64,000 bases of DNA from Kitasatospora atroaurantiaca. GTDB lineage: Bacteria; Actinomycetota; Actinomycetes; Streptomycetales; Streptomycetaceae. The first letter of the stretch is position 1; every line of letters begins with the position of its first letter. The notes under the pieces were generated by a model. The model was not told where the DNA came from. It saw nothing but the letters and a program-made list of their open reading frames with translations, and did no database searches. Of the stretch, positions 28,354-38,800 are shown piece after piece. Both the position numbers and the translations under genes were made by a program. The stretch covers positions 2,418,001 to 2,482,000 of the forward strand of contig NZ_VIVR01000001.1 in NCBI RefSeq assembly GCF_007828955.1, given 5' to 3'.

Positions 28354-29415
28354 TCAGCCGGTGATCCGGCCGAGCGTCCCGCACAGCTGCCAGGCCGGGC
28401 GGGAGTGGTCAGCCGGGTCGACGGCGGGCGGCGTGGAGGACGCGGCGCCGGGGGTGGCGAGGATCGGCTGGAGGTGGTCGGCCAGCTGTGCGCCGCACGA
28501 GGTCGGGCCGGACTGCAGGACGGAGTCGACCAGCCGCAGCCGGGCGGCGCCGATGTCCGAGCGGTCGAACTCGAAGCGCAGCTCGCGGCGGACGGAGAAC
28601 AGGCTGACCGGCGCGGAGACGTCCGTCCCGGCGGGCCGCAGCGCGTAGACGAAGGTGTGGTCGGTGGTGACCTCGAGCGTCCCGCTGTCCGCCTCGGCGA
28701 CCCGCATGCTGCCGGTCACCTTGACCGCGTTGTCGGCCAGTGCCACCTGCCCGGGGTCGAAGCGCACCAGCCAGCCGGTCGCGGCATGGTGCTGGTCGTC
28801 ACGCGGTGTGCCGAAGCTCTGGTCGTACTGGGCCTGCTCGCCGAGCGTCACCAGGCTGCGGACCTCGCCCGTCTCGCCCTGCACCAGACCGGCGGGGCTC
28901 AGCGAGGAGGTGACCAGGAAGCGCTGGACGGTGTCCAGGGCCCGGGTGACCTCGGTCCTGGTGAAGTGGGCCGTCGCGGTGCCCGACGGGGTTCCCAGGC
29001 CGGCCGCGCCGTCGGCGTAGCCGGTGGGCAGGCCCGCGAAGGGGTTCTTCGGGTCGACGCCGGTGACGGCCGAACTCGGGCTGAGTGCCACCAGGCTGAC
29101 GGTCAGTTGGTTGCCGGTCGGCTGAGCGGCCTGCCGGCGCGGGGAACTCACCCCGAAGTACACGGCGGCGGCGAAGGCCAGCACGACGAGCAGCAGCAGT
29201 GCCACCGCCTGCCGGGGCAGCGAGCCGAAGGGGCCGAGCCCCACCCTGGACCGCACGGCACGGGAGTAGTTGCTGCCGAGCCGCTCGCGGGCGGACAGCT
29301 CCTGGATCCGGGCAGCCCTCACGAACGATTCGTCGAAGACGACGGATCGGTACTCGTCCTCGTTTCCGGAACCACCGTCGGGCGTACCCTCCGGAGGCTC
29401 GCGCGGGTCACCCAT
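28354..29415 (-). CDS. Membrane-anchored protein with VVFDExFVR N-terminal motif (A)
   Basis: 353 residues, unknown. The disordered N-terminus holds DEYRSVVFDESFVRAARIQE (residues 20-39), followed by a basic stretch and one helix (VALLLLVVLAFAAAVYFGV). The large exterior domain ends in a conserved C-terminal region with two cysteines (SGPTSCGAQLADHL; WQLCGTLGRITG). The neighbour at 29506 has the same N-terminal motif, so the motif may be a docking site in the cytoplasm. Starts at ATG 29415. Confidence 0.75.
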   Translation of the reverse strand: MGDPREPPEGTPDGGSGNEDEYRSVVFDESFVRAARIQELSARERLGSNYSRAVRSRVGLGPFGSLPRQAVALLLLVVLAFAAAVYFGVSSPRRQAAQPTGNQLTVSLVALSPSSAVTGVDPKNPFAGLPTGYADGAAGLGTPSGTATAHFTRTEVTRALDTVQRFLVTSSLSPAGLVQGETGEVRSLVTLGEQAQYDQSFGTPRDDQHHAATGWLVRFDPGQVALADNAVKVTGSMRVAEADSGTLEVTTDHTFVYALRPAGTDVSAPVSLFSVRRELRFEFDRSDIGAARLRLVDSVLQSGPTSCGAQLADHLQPILATPGAASSTPPAVDPADHSRPAWQLCGTLGRITG

Positions 29416-29505
29416 AACACCAGAGTAAGGCGGGGGTACGGCCCGCTACGAGGGTCTGGGCGTAACTTCTGCGTGGCGGACGGTAACCGCCGCCGGCAGT
29501 GCCTC

Positions 29506-30090
29506 TCACCCGGTCTGCAGCGCCATCGAGGAGGGCGGTGGCGGGCTGGAGGCGGCGCCGGGCGAGCTGGTGCCGGTCTCCGGGCGGCCGGGCGGCTCGG
29601 CGGCGCCGCCGGTGCCCCGGTAGATCGCCGCCACCGCGACCGCGACCACGCTGACACCCATCACCACGGCGAGCACCCAGGCCACCGGCCGGTGCCACCG
29701 CTGCTGGGCGACGTACCGCCCGCGGCCGGCCCGGACCGGGTCGTACCCGGCGTGGCGGCCCCAGCGGGAGCGGCGCCTGGCCCGGGCGGCCCGGCCGGGG
29801 CCTGACCACGGGTCAGGGTAGAGGCGGTCGTCGTCCAGGCCGCTCGGGTGCGGGCGCAGCTCCAGCGGCAGCCCGTCCGCGCCCGTCGGTTCGTAGCTCC
29901 GGCCGAGCGCCGCGGTGTCCGGCTCGAACCTGGCCTCGGCGGCGGCGAGCTGCCGCTCCTTGGCGCTCGGCTCGTGCACGGCGGCGGACCGGACGAAAGC
30001 CTCGTCGAAGACCACGGTGGCGAACTCGTCGTCCGCACCACCGTGGTCGGCGCCGTCGGAGTACGGCGAGCCCCCCACATCCTCAGCCAC
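29506..30090 (-). CDS. Membrane-anchored protein with VVFDExFVR N-terminal motif (B)
   Basis: 194 residues, unknown. Residues 21-46 hold DEFATVVFDEAFVRSAAVHE followed by PSAKER, close to the motif of the upstream paralogue. After a basic Pro-rich region comes a helix (PVAWVLAVVMGVSVVAVAVAAIY) and a short Pro/Ser-rich tail without a folded exterior domain. The two genes are separated by 90 bp on the same strand and probably form one unit after an ancestral duplication. Confidence 0.72.
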   Translation of the reverse strand: MAEDVGGSPYSDGADHGGADDEFATVVFDEAFVRSAAVHEPSAKERQLAAAEARFEPDTAALGRSYEPTGADGLPLELRPHPSGLDDDRLYPDPWSGPGRAARARRRSRWGRHAGYDPVRAGRGRYVAQQRWHRPVAWVLAVVMGVSVVAVAVAAIYRGTGGAAEPPGRPETGTSSPGAASSPPPPSSMALQTG

Positions 30091-30165
30091 GGACTCAATG
30101 TATTACCGGGCGGGCCTTTTGTCTGTGGCTCCTCGCAGTTGCACCGTCACGATCGGGGCGGGATT

Positions 30166-31482
30166 TCAGCTCCCGTCGCCGCCCACGGTCTGCGTCGCCT
30201 CGCCCCTGACATGGCCGTCACCGGTGACGATGTACTTGGTGGAGGTCAGTTCCGGCAGGCCCATCGGGCCCCGGGCGTGAAGCTTCTGGGTGGAGATACC
30301 GATCTCCGCACCGAAGCCGAACTCACCCCCGTCGGTGAACCGGGTGGATGCGTTGACGGCCACGGTGGTGGAGTCGACCAGCTGGGTGAACCGGCGGGCG
30401 GCCGCCTGCGAGGTGGTCACGATCGCCTCGGTGTGGCCGGAGGACCAGCGGCGGATGTGCGCCACGGCCGCCTCCAGCGAGGGCACCACGGCGGCCGCGA
30501 GGTCGTAGGAGAGGTACTCCGTCTCCCAGTCCTCCTCGGTGGCCGGGACGACCGTGGCCTGCGAGCCCTCGGCGGCCTTGAGGACGGCGTCGTCGCCGTG
30601 CACCGTCACTCCCGCCTCCGCCAGCGCGGCCAGCGCGAGCGGCAGGAAGCTGTCCGCGACGTCCTGGTGGACCAGCAGGGTCTCGGCGGAGTTGCAGACG
30701 CTGACCCGCTGGGCCTTGGAGTTGAGCAGGATGCCGACGGCCATCGCGAGGTCCGCCTGGGCGTCCACGTAGACGTGGCAGTTGCCGGTACCGGTCTCGA
30801 TCACCGGGACGGTGGAGCCCTCGACCACCGTACGGATCAGCGAGGCGCCGCCGCGCGGGATCAGCACGTCGACCAGACCGCGGGCGCGCATCAGCTCCTG
30901 CACCGAGTCCCGGCTCTCGCCGGGCACCAGCTGGATCACGTCGGCGGGCAGACCGGCCTCGGCCACCGCGTCGCGCAGGACGGCGACCAGTGCGGTGTTG
31001 GAGCGGTACGCGGAGGCCGAGCCGCGCAGCAGGACGGCGTTGCCCGACTTGAGGCAGAGCGCGGCGGCGTCGACGGTGACGTTGGGCCTGGCCTCGTAGA
31101 CGATGCCGACCACGCCGAGCGGGACGCGGACCTGGCGGACGTCGAGGCCGTTCGGCAGGGTGTAGCCGCGGACCACCTCACCGACCGGGTCGGGCAGGCT
31201 CACCACGTCCCGTACGTCGGAGGCGATCGCCGCGACCCGCTCCTCGGTGAGGGTGAGCCGGTCGATCACCGACTCGGGGGTGCCGGCCGCGCGGGCCCGC
31301 TCCACGTCCTCGGCGTTGGCCGCGGTGATCTCGGCGGTCCTGGCCACCAGCGCATCGGCGATCGCCAGCAGCGCGGCGTCCTTCGCCTTGCGCGGCAGTG
31401 GGGCGAGCTCGGCGGCCGCCTCACGGGCTCGGCGCGCGACGGCGAGGACGGGGCTCTCGGTGCTGGCGTGATCGCTGGTCAT
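30166..31482 (-). CDS. proA: Gamma-glutamyl phosphate reductase
   Basis: 438 residues. Second enzyme of proline synthesis; it reduces glutamyl 5-phosphate with NADPH. Seen: [57 protein letters not shown], and catalytic Cys in [18 protein letters not shown] 31482 gives [10 protein letters not shown]; the TACCCT 6 nt upstream suggests a leaderless mRNA. The kinase proB lies upstream on the same strand with a small gene between. Confidence 0.96.
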   Translation of the reverse strand: MTSDHASTESPVLAVARRAREAAAELAPLPRKAKDAALLAIADALVARTAEITAANAEDVERARAAGTPESVIDRLTLTEERVAAIASDVRDVVSLPDPVGEVVRGYTLPNGLDVRQVRVPLGVVGIVYEARPNVTVDAAALCLKSGNAVLLRGSASAYRSNTALVAVLRDAVAEAGLPADVIQLVPGESRDSVQELMRARGLVDVLIPRGGASLIRTVVEGSTVPVIETGTGNCHVYVDAQADLAMAVGILLNSKAQRVSVCNSAETLLVHQDVADSFLPLALAALAEAGVTVHGDDAVLKAAEGSQATVVPATEEDWETEYLSYDLAAAVVPSLEAAVAHIRRWSSGHTEAIVTTSQAAARRFTQLVDSTTVAVNASTRFTDGGEFGFGAEIGISTQKLHARGPMGLPELTSTKYIVTGDGHVRGEATQTVGGDGS

Positions 31483-31488
31483 GCCGCA

Positions 31489-31494
31489 AGGGTA
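31489..31494 (-). promoter_or_regulatory. Candidate -10 box of proA
   Basis: TACCCT (minus strand), 6 nt before the ATG; leaderless spacing. Confidence 0.45.
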
Positions 31495-31551
31495 GCGACT
31501 GCGGCACCCCCGGGCTGCGCGCATTTCACCCGGTGAGATCGGGCTACCACC

Positions 31552-31641
31552 GGGGGCGCGGGGCTCTGCTCGATCAACTGCGTGCGCGACCAGCCCTCTA
31601 CGGAGGTGCATGCCTGGCAGCGCAGTTCCCCGCGCCCCTGA
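31552..31641. repeat. Dispersed inverted-repeat element (copy 1, imperfect)
   Basis: The right arm GCGCAGTTCCCCGCGCCCCT (31620-31639) pairs with a split left arm: GGGGCGCGGGG at about 31553-31563, an interruption, then AACTGCG at about 31576-31582. It lies just past the stop of the gene at 31648 and belongs to the same family as the element at 50506-50585. Confidence 0.55.
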
Positions 31642-31647
31642 AGGCCC

Positions 31648-32157
31648 TCAGTACGGGTGCACGCCGCCCAGGTGCGGGGGCGGGTCCCCGAAGCCCTCGG
31701 CGACCCGTTTGTGGTAGGTCGGCCGGTCGACGACCTCCAGGCCGACGATCTCCCACGGAGGTAAGTTCGCCGTCACCTTGTGCTCGCCCCACAGCCGCAG
31801 CGCGATCGCCGCCGCGTCGTGGAGGTCGCGGGCCTGCTCCCAGTAGCGGAGCTCGGCGTGGTCGGCGGCGTAACGGGCCGTCAGGAAGAAGGAGTGGTCG
31901 TGGGCCAGCCGCTCGAGGCCCGCCCGCAGCTCGGCCAGCGGGGTGACCTTTCCCGCGACGCTGAGGACCACGTGCCAGAGCCGGGGCTGCTCGGCCTCGG
32001 CGGCTGCGGCATCATCGGCCGTCGAGCGCAACTCCCGTACGACCTCCCGTGGTTCGGCCACGGGTTCGCCCTCGCCCTCGCCCCGGCCGCCCGCGATGCT
32101 GGTCAGCCTCCGCTGGGGCGGCTGACCGGGCAGCGCTCTCTGACGCCTGCGTCCCAC
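31648..32157 (-). CDS. Conserved protein of unknown function
   Basis: 169 residues between proA and proB. A basic, disordered N-terminus (about 1-50) is followed by a folded part: PRLWHVVLSVAGKVTPLAELRAGLERLAHDHSFFLTARYAADHAELRYWEQARDLHDAAAIALRLWGEHK... Two strands plus helices suggest a ferredoxin-like fold. GTG 32157 has AGGAGG 6 nt upstream, which decides the start. Its conservation near proB/proA is recalled, not tested. Function unknown. Confidence 0.75.
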   Translation of the reverse strand: MGRRRQRALPGQPPQRRLTSIAGGRGEGEGEPVAEPREVVRELRSTADDAAAAEAEQPRLWHVVLSVAGKVTPLAELRAGLERLAHDHSFFLTARYAADHAELRYWEQARDLHDAAAIALRLWGEHKVTANLPPWEIVGLEVVDRPTYHKRVAEGFGDPPPHLGGVHPY

Positions 32158-32237
32158 CGGCGGCCTCCTGTTCGGCGACGTCGTGTCCGGGCCGACGGGG
32201 CCCTACCCCGGAGGGAGGGCACCCCGCGAGCTGCCCG

Positions 32238-33374
32238 TCAGCCGCGCAGGATGACCAGGTCGTCGCGGTGGATGACCTCGCGCTCGTACGCGGCACCGAG
32301 CTCCTGGGCCAGTTCTCGGGTGGACCGGCCGAGCAGACGGGGCAACTCCCTCGCATCAAAGTTGACCAGTCCACGAGCCACGATGTGGCCGTTTTCGCCA
32401 AGAAGGTCCACCGGATCACCGGCGGCGAAGTCCCCGTCGACCCGGGTGACCCCGGCCGGGAGCAGTGACTTCCCGCCCGAGACCACGGCCTCGACGGCCC
32501 CCGGGTCGAGCTGGAGGGCGCCCCTGGGGGAACTGGCGTGCTCCAGCCAGAGCAGGCGGTCGGCGGAGCGGCTGCCGGTGCGCAGGAAGAGCGTGCCGGT
32601 CGGGCGGCCGGCCAGGGCGTCGGCCGCGTGACTGGCGGCGGTGAGCACCACGGGGATGCCCGCGCCGGTGGCGATCCGGGCCGCCTCGACCTTGGTGACC
32701 ATGCCGCCGGTGCCGACCCCGGCCTTGCCGGCGCTGCCGATCTCGATGCCGTCCAGGTCGTGCGGGCCGCTCACCTCGGCGATCCTGCTGGTGCCGGGCT
32801 TGCTCGGGTCGCCGTTGTAGAGGCCGTCCACGTCGGAGAGCAGGATCAGCAGGTCGGCCCGGACCAGGTGGGCCACCAGGGCGGCCAGCCGGTCGTTGTC
32901 ACCGAACTTGATCTCGGCGGTGGCGACGGTGTCGTTCTCGTTGACGATCGGCATCGCGCCCATCGCGAGCAGCTGGTCCAGGGTGCGGTACGCGTTCCGG
33001 TAGTGGGCCCGCCGGCTGGCGTCCTCGGCGGTCAGCAGCACCTGGCCGACCCGTACGCCGTACCGGGCGAAGGACGCCGTGTACCGGGCCACCAGCAGGC
33101 CCTGGCCGACGCTGGCGGCGGCCTGCTGACGGGCGAGGTCGTGCGGGCGCCGCTCAAGGCCCAGCGGGGCGAGGCCGGCCGCGATGGCGCCCGAGGAGAC
33201 CAGCACGATCTCCGGGGCGCCGGGCTGCTTGTGAATCTTGGCCAGCGCGTCCACCAGGGCGTCCACCCGGTCGGCGTCCAGGCCGCCGGCGGCGGTGGTG
33301 AGCGAGGAGGAACCGACCTTGACGACGATCCGCCGGGCGGTCAGGACTTCCTGCCGCAGTGTCTGATCCGTCAT
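32238..33374 (-). CDS. proB: Glutamate 5-kinase
   Basis: 378 residues. First enzyme of proline synthesis; feedback-inhibited by proline. The kinase domain starts RRIVVKVGSSSLTTAAGGLDADRV, with SSGAIAAGLAPLGL, NENDTVATAEIKFGDNDRLAALVA and GTGGMVTKVEAARIA; the C-terminal PUA domain begins GVTRVDGDFAAGDPVDLLGENG. ATG 33374 has GGAGGA 8 nt upstream. Upstream obgE, rpmA and rplU lie on the same strand. Confidence 0.96.
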   Translation of the reverse strand: MTDQTLRQEVLTARRIVVKVGSSSLTTAAGGLDADRVDALVDALAKIHKQPGAPEIVLVSSGAIAAGLAPLGLERRPHDLARQQAAASVGQGLLVARYTASFARYGVRVGQVLLTAEDASRRAHYRNAYRTLDQLLAMGAMPIVNENDTVATAEIKFGDNDRLAALVAHLVRADLLILLSDVDGLYNGDPSKPGTSRIAEVSGPHDLDGIEIGSAGKAGVGTGGMVTKVEAARIATGAGIPVVLTAASHAADALAGRPTGTLFLRTGSRSADRLLWLEHASSPRGALQLDPGAVEAVVSGGKSLLPAGVTRVDGDFAAGDPVDLLGENGHIVARGLVNFDARELPRLLGRSTRELAQELGAAYEREVIHRDDLVILRG

Positions 33375-33477
33375 CAAGTCCTCCGCTGGTACATGGGGCG
33401 GGCCCGCCGCCGGTGCGTAATCTACGCGATCCGGACAGCGGGCCCCATCAGCTTTTCAGCAGGCGGACGCCGTGGAC

Positions 33478-34953
33478 TCAGTAGTCCTCGTCGTCACCCT
33501 CGACGGCCGGACGGTTGCTCGACATCGCCTCGAAGGCCAGGTACTCCGACTCGGCGGAGTCGCGCACCTTCTGCTTCTCGCGCCGGCGGTCGACGGCCGG
33601 GCGCGGGCTCTCGAAGCGGTGGTCCTCGCCGCGGCGGCCGAGCATCTCCGCACCGGCGGCCATGGTCGGCTCCCAGTCGAAGACGACGGCGTTGTCGTCC
33701 GGGCCGATGATGACGGTGTCGCCCTCCTTGGCACCGACCTTCCACAGCTGGTCCTCGACGCCGAGGCGGGCCAGCCGGTCGGCGAGGTAGCCGACGGCCT
33801 CGTCGTTGGAGAAGTCGGTCTGGCGGACCCAGCGCTCCGGCTTGACACCGCGCACGCGGAAGGCGCCGTCCTCCTCGGTGACGGTGAACCCGGCGTCGTC
33901 AACGGCCGTGGGCCGCAGCACGATGCGGGTCGCCTCCTCGATCGGCTTGGCGGCGCGGGCCTCGGCGACGATCTGCGCCATGGCGAAGTTCAGCTCGCGC
34001 AGGCCGTGGCGGGAGGCCGCCGAGACCTCGAAGACCCGGTAGCCGGCCTCCTCCAGGGAGGCACGGGTGATGTCGGCGAGGTCCTGGCCGTCGGGGACGT
34101 CCACCTTGTTGAGCGCGACCAGGCGCGGCCGGTCGTCCAGCCCGCCGTACTCGCTCAGCTCGGCCTCGATGGTCTCCAGGTCGGAGAGCGGGTCACGGCC
34201 CGGCTCCAGGGTCGCGCAGTCCAGCACGTGCACGAGCACCGAGCAGCGCTCGACGTGCCGAAGGAACTCCAGGCCGAGGCCCCTGCCCTGGCTGGCGCCC
34301 GGGATCAGGCCGGGGACGTCGGCGACGGTGTAGACCAGGTCGCCGGCGGTGACCACGCCGAGGTTGGGGATCAGGGTGGTGAAGGGGTAGTCCGCGATCT
34401 TCGGCTTGGCGGCGGACAGCACCGAGATCAGCGAGGACTTGCCCGCGCTCGGGTAGCCGACCAGGGCGACGTCGGCGACGGACTTGAGCTCCATCACGAT
34501 GTCGCGGGCCTCGCCGGGCTCGCCGAGCAGTGCGAAGCCCGGGGCCTTGCGACGGGCCGAGGCCAGCGCCGAGTTGCCCAGACCGCCGCGGCCGCCGGCG
34601 GCGGCGACGAAGCTGGTGCCGTGGCCGACCAGGTCGGCCAGCACGTTGCCCTGCTTGTCCATGACGACGGTGCCGTCCGGAACGGGCAGCACCAGGTCCT
34701 CGCCGTTGGCGCCGGTACGGTGACCGCCCGCGCCCGGCTTGCCGTTGGTGGCCTTGCGCTTGGGCGAGTGGTGGTACTCGAGCAGGGTGGTGATGTTGGC
34801 GTCGACGGTGAGGATGACGCTGCCGCCCTCACCACCGTTCCCGCCATCGGGGCCGCCGAGCGGCTTGAACTTCTCCCGGTGCACGGAGGCGCAGCCATGG
34901 CCCCCGTTACCCGCGGCGACGTACAGCTCGACGCGGTCCACGAAGGTGGTCAT
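33478..34953 (-). CDS. obgE: Obg GTPase (CgtA), ribosome assembly/stress
   Basis: 491 residues. The glycine-rich OBG domain ([28 protein letters not shown]) precedes the G domain: G1 [11 protein letters not shown]3 DVPGL, G4 NKVDVPDG. The C-terminal OCT domain ([25 protein letters not shown]) is as in Streptomyces, where Obg affects sporulation. ATG 34953 has GGAGG 7 nt upstream and gives [18 protein letters not shown]. Preceded by a strong terminator, so obgE likely has its own promoter although it follows rpmA. Confidence 0.97.
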   Translation of the reverse strand: MTTFVDRVELYVAAGNGGHGCASVHREKFKPLGGPDGGNGGEGGSVILTVDANITTLLEYHHSPKRKATNGKPGAGGHRTGANGEDLVLPVPDGTVVMDKQGNVLADLVGHGTSFVAAAGGRGGLGNSALASARRKAPGFALLGEPGEARDIVMELKSVADVALVGYPSAGKSSLISVLSAAKPKIADYPFTTLIPNLGVVTAGDLVYTVADVPGLIPGASQGRGLGLEFLRHVERCSVLVHVLDCATLEPGRDPLSDLETIEAELSEYGGLDDRPRLVALNKVDVPDGQDLADITRASLEEAGYRVFEVSAASRHGLRELNFAMAQIVAEARAAKPIEEATRIVLRPTAVDDAGFTVTEEDGAFRVRGVKPERWVRQTDFSNDEAVGYLADRLARLGVEDQLWKVGAKEGDTVIIGPDDNAVVFDWEPTMAAGAEMLGRRGEDHRFESPRPAVDRRREKQKVRDSAESEYLAFEAMSSNRPAVEGDDEDY

Positions 34954-35003
34954 TGGATGTGCCTCCAGAGCAAAGAAAGAAGAGTCGAACTTCTGTAAAG
35001 CAT

Positions 35004-35037
35004 GGAGGGTGGACCGGAATATTCCGGTCCACCCTCC
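35004..35037 (-). terminator. rpmA terminator, perfect 34-bp palindrome
   Basis: 17-bp arms (35004-35020 and 35021-35037) are perfectly complementary with no loop bases spare, so the RNA must open a few central AT pairs. It lies 29 nt after the rpmA stop and 51 nt before the obgE start. Confidence 0.8.
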
Positions 35038-35065
35038 TGCGAGTCTTGACGCTGGGTCAGAAGAC

Positions 35066-35323
35066 TCAGGCCTCGACGGCCACGATGTTGACGACCTTGC
35101 GGCCGCGACGGTTGCCGAACTGCACCGCACCCGCGGTCAGCGCGAACAGGGTGTCGTCGCCACCGCGACCGACGCCCGCACCCGGGTGGAAGTGGGTGCC
35201 ACGCTGGCGGACGAGGATCTCGCCCGCGCTGACGACCTGGCCGCCGAAGCGCTTCACGCCGAGGCGCTGGGCGTTCGAGTCACGGCCGTTACGGGTAGAG
35301 CTTGCGCCCTTCTTGTGTGCCAT
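35066..35323 (-). CDS. rpmA: 50S ribosomal protein L27
   Basis: 85 residues: [20 protein letters not shown], then [36 protein letters not shown]. The N-terminal tail reaches the peptidyl transferase centre. No cleavable N-terminal extension (as in Firmicutes) is present. It lies 16 nt after the rplU stop, in one operon. Confidence 0.98.
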   Translation of the reverse strand: MAHKKGASSTRNGRDSNAQRLGVKRFGGQVVSAGEILVRQRGTHFHPGAGVGRGGDDTLFALTAGAVQFGNRRGRKVVNIVAVEA

Positions 35324-35339
35324 CTCGCTATCCCCTTAC

Positions 35340-35654
35340 TTACTTCGCGGAGTCGATGCTCGTGATGCGGACGGCGGTGTGACGCTGGCGGTGACCCTGG
35401 CGCCGACGGTAGCCGGTCTTGTTCTTGTAACGCAGGATGACGATCTTGTCACCCTTGGTCTGGTCGACGACCTCGGCGTGAGCCTTGACACCCGCGAGCA
35501 CCCAGGGGTCGGAGGTGACAGCCTCACCGTCGACGACCAGGATGGTCGAGAGCTCCACCGAGTCACCCGGCTTGGCGTCGATGCGGTCAATCTCCAGCAC
35601 GTCGCCGACGGCGACCTTGTGCTGGCGGCCGCCGGCGCGAACGATCGCGTACAT
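35340..35654 (-). CDS. rplU: 50S ribosomal protein L21
   Basis: 104 residues: [20 protein letters not shown] and the conserved end [23 protein letters not shown]21 binds 23S rRNA and precedes L27. A long reading frame upstream of the Met is spurious. A strong promoter with a TTGACA -35 lies about 115-140 nt before the start. Confidence 0.98.
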   Translation of the reverse strand: MYAIVRAGGRQHKVAVGDVLEIDRIDAKPGDSVELSTILVVDGEAVTSDPWVLAGVKAHAEVVDQTKGDKIVILRYKNKTGYRRRQGHRQRHTAVRITSIDSAK

Positions 35655-35767
35655 GCGGTACCTGCTTTCCATACTCGGTCGGAACTCTCGATGCCAGCCA
35701 CCTGGGTACGGACACAGGGGCCTCCCCCAGCCCTTCTGACGAAGAACCGGGAGGTGATGTGCTCGGG

Positions 35768-35795
35768 AGCATGGCGTAAACACGCCGACTGTCAA
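35768..35795 (-). promoter_or_regulatory. rplU promoter
   Basis: On the minus strand TTGACA (35790-35795), a 16-bp spacer and CATGCT (35768-35773). The -35 is a perfect consensus, rare in this genome and typical of ribosomal promoters. It leaves a leader of about 100 nt. Confidence 0.6.
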
Positions 35796-35839
35796 GAATA
35801 CGTACCAGCCGCCCCAGGGGCAAACCGGCACCGTACACA

Positions 35840-35870
35840 CCGAGGGGCGGGCAGTCCGCCCGCCCCTCGG
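35840..35870 (-). terminator. RNase E/G terminator
   Basis: A perfect 13-bp stem (35840-35852 with 35858-35870), 5-nt loop, 8 nt past the stop. Confidence 0.8.
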
Positions 35871-35877
35871 TGAGGGC

Positions 35878-38800
35878 TCACTCGGCCGCCGAATCACCCT
35901 CGGCAGCCGCAGCCTTCTTGGCCGCCGCGCTCGTCCGCTTGGTCGCGGTCTTGCGGGCGGTGGTCTTCTTGGCCGTCGCCGTGGTCTTGGCGGCAGCGGT
36001 CTTCTTGGCGGCGGCCTTGCGCGGCGCGCGCTTCTTCGGCGCGGGCGCCTCGGCCTCGGCCTCGGCGGTCTCGACGACCTCCGCGGGCTCGACGGCTTCC
36101 ACGGCCTCGACAGCTGCCACGGCCTCGGCCGGGACCTCTGCCTCCGCCGGGGCCGCCTCGGGCTCCGCCGCCTCCGCCACAGGGGCGGTCGGCGCCGCCG
36201 CGAGGGCGGCCTCCATGGCGGCGTCCGCACGGGCCTGCAGCACCACGATCTCGGCCTCGCCGGGAGCCCCGGCGGGTGCCGTCGCCTTGCGCACCGCGCG
36301 GCGGCGGGTACGCCCGCCGACGGCCGGCGCGGCCGGGATCTCGACCAGGCTGGGCTGCGCCTCGGGCTCCGCCTTGACCTCGGGCTCGGCCACCGGCTCC
36401 GCGACGGGCTCGGAGGCGACGATCTCCAGCTGCTCGGCACCGGAGACGATCTCGAACTCCTCGTGCTCGTGCGTCTCCTCGACCGCCTGCGGCTCCTCGT
36501 GCGCGGCGCCGCCCTTGCCCCGGCGACGGCGCTTGCCGCCACCCGCGGCGGCCTCGCCGGCCGTGCCCACCGGGCCACCGCCGCCACCGGGGGCGGTCGG
36601 CTGCTCCATGTGGACGATCACGCCGCGGCCGTTGCAGTGCACGCAGCCCTCGGAGAAGGACTCCAGCAGGCCCTGGCCGACCCGCTTGCGGGTCATCTGC
36701 ACCAGGCCCAGCGAGGTGACCTCGGCCACCTGGTGCTTGGTCCGGTCCCGGCCCAGGCACTCCAGCAGACGGCGCAGCACCAGGTCCCGGTTGGACTCCA
36801 GCACCATGTCGATGAAGTCGATCACGATGATGCCGCCGAGGTCGCGCAGCCGCAGCTGGCGCACGATCTCCTCGGCCGCCTCGATGTTGTTCCGGGTGAC
36901 GGTCTCCTCGAGGTTGCCGCCCTGGCCGACGAACTTGCCGGTGTTGACGTCGACCACGACCATCGCCTCGGTGCGGTCGATGACCAGCGAACCGCCGCTG
37001 GGCAGCCAGACCTTGCGGTCCAGCGCCTTCATCAGCTGCTCGTCGATGCGGTACGTGGCGAACACGTCCACGTCCGAGGTCCAGCGCTGGAGCCGCTCTG
37101 CGAGGTCCGGGGCCACGCCGCCGACGTACTCGTGGATGGTGTTCCACGCCTCGTCGCCGGAGACGATGACCTTGGTGAAGTCCTCGTTGAAGATGTCGCG
37201 GACGACCCGGACGGTCATGTCCGGCTCGCCGTAGAGCAGCGCCGGGGCGTTGCCGGAGGAGGCCTTCTTCTGGATCTCCTCCCACTGCGCCTGCAGCCGC
37301 TGCACGTCACGCGTCAGCTCGTCCTCGCTCGCGCCCTCGGCGGCGGTGCGCACGATGACGCCCGCGTCCTCGGGGACGATCTTCTTGAGGATCTGCTTCA
37401 GGCGGGCCCGCTCGTTCTCGGGCAGCTTGCGGCTGATACCGGTCATCGAGCCCTCGGGCACGTAGACCAGGTAGCGGCCGGGCAGCGAGATCTGGCTGGT
37501 CAGGCGGGCGCCCTTGTGGCCGATCGGGTCCTTGGAGACCTGCACCAGCACGGACTGGCCGGACTTCAGCACCGACTCGATCCGGCGCGGGCCGCCGTGG
37601 CCGCCCAGCGCACCGAAGTTGACCTCACCGGCGTACAGCACCGCGTTGCGGCCCTTGCCGATGTCGACGAAGGCGGCCTCCATCGACGGCAGCACGTTCT
37701 GGACCTTGCCCAGGTAGACGTTGCCGACGTAGCTGGTGGCCTGCTCCTTGTTGACGTAGTGCTCGACCAGCACGCCGTCCTCGAGGACGCCGATCTGGGT
37801 GCGCTGGCCGTTCTGGCGGACCACCATGACGCGCTCGACCGACTCACGACGGGCCAGGAACTCGGCCTCGGTGATGATCGGCACCCGGCGGCGGCCCAGC
37901 TCGCGACCCTCGCGGCGGCGCTGCTTCTTGGCCTCCAGCCGGGTGGAGCCCTTGATGGACTGCACCTCGTCCGGGTCGAAGGACGGCTCGGTGGAGCGGC
38001 GGCGCGGCTCACGGACCTTGACGACCGTACGGACGCCGTCCTCGGTGGTCTCGGCGGCGACCTCGACACCGGCCTCACCGCTGCGGCGACGACGGCGACG
38101 GCGGCGACGGGAAGAGGCCAGGCCACCGGCCAGGTCGTCCTCCTCCTCTTCCTCCTCCTCGGCGGCAGCCACCTCGGGCTGCTCCGCCTCGGCGGTCTCG
38201 GCCTCGAACTCCTCGGCCTCGCCACGGCGGCGACGACGGCCGCCCCGGCGGCGACGGCGGGACGGACGACCGTCCTCCCACTCCTCCTCGGCCTCCGGAC
38301 CCGCGGTCACGGCGGCCGCCTCGACCGGCTCCTCGACCGGGACCTCGACGGGCTTCTCGGCGGGGGCCTTCTCGACCGGCTTCCTGGCCGCGGGCGCGGT
38401 CCGGGACGGGGTCTGCACCCGGACGGCCTGGCGGCCGGTCCGGCGGCGGCGGCCGACGCCGCTGTACTCGAACTCGTCCTCCTCCGAGACCTCGGCGGCC
38501 GGCGCAGCCGGTGCCTGGGCGGCGGCGGGCGCCGCCGGAGCGGCGGCCGGGGCGGGCGCCACGAAGGGGGTCGGCTCCTGGAAGACCGGAGCCTGGAAGA
38601 TCGCGGTGGACGGGCGCACGGCGCGGCGACGGGCCCGGGGGGCCGGGGCCTCCTCGACCACCGGCTGCGGCTCCTCGACGGCCTCGGGCTCCTCGGCGGG
38701 GGCCTCGGCCTCGACGGGCTCCTCCTCCGGCGTCTCCTCGACCTCGACCGGCGCGGGCTCGGCCACCCGGCGGGTACGGCGGGCGCGGCGCGCGGGGGCG

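Noticed and set aside
31571..31600. Possible origin or attachment site
   Set aside because: The repeat belongs to a dispersed hairpin family; no integrase or direct att repeat is near.
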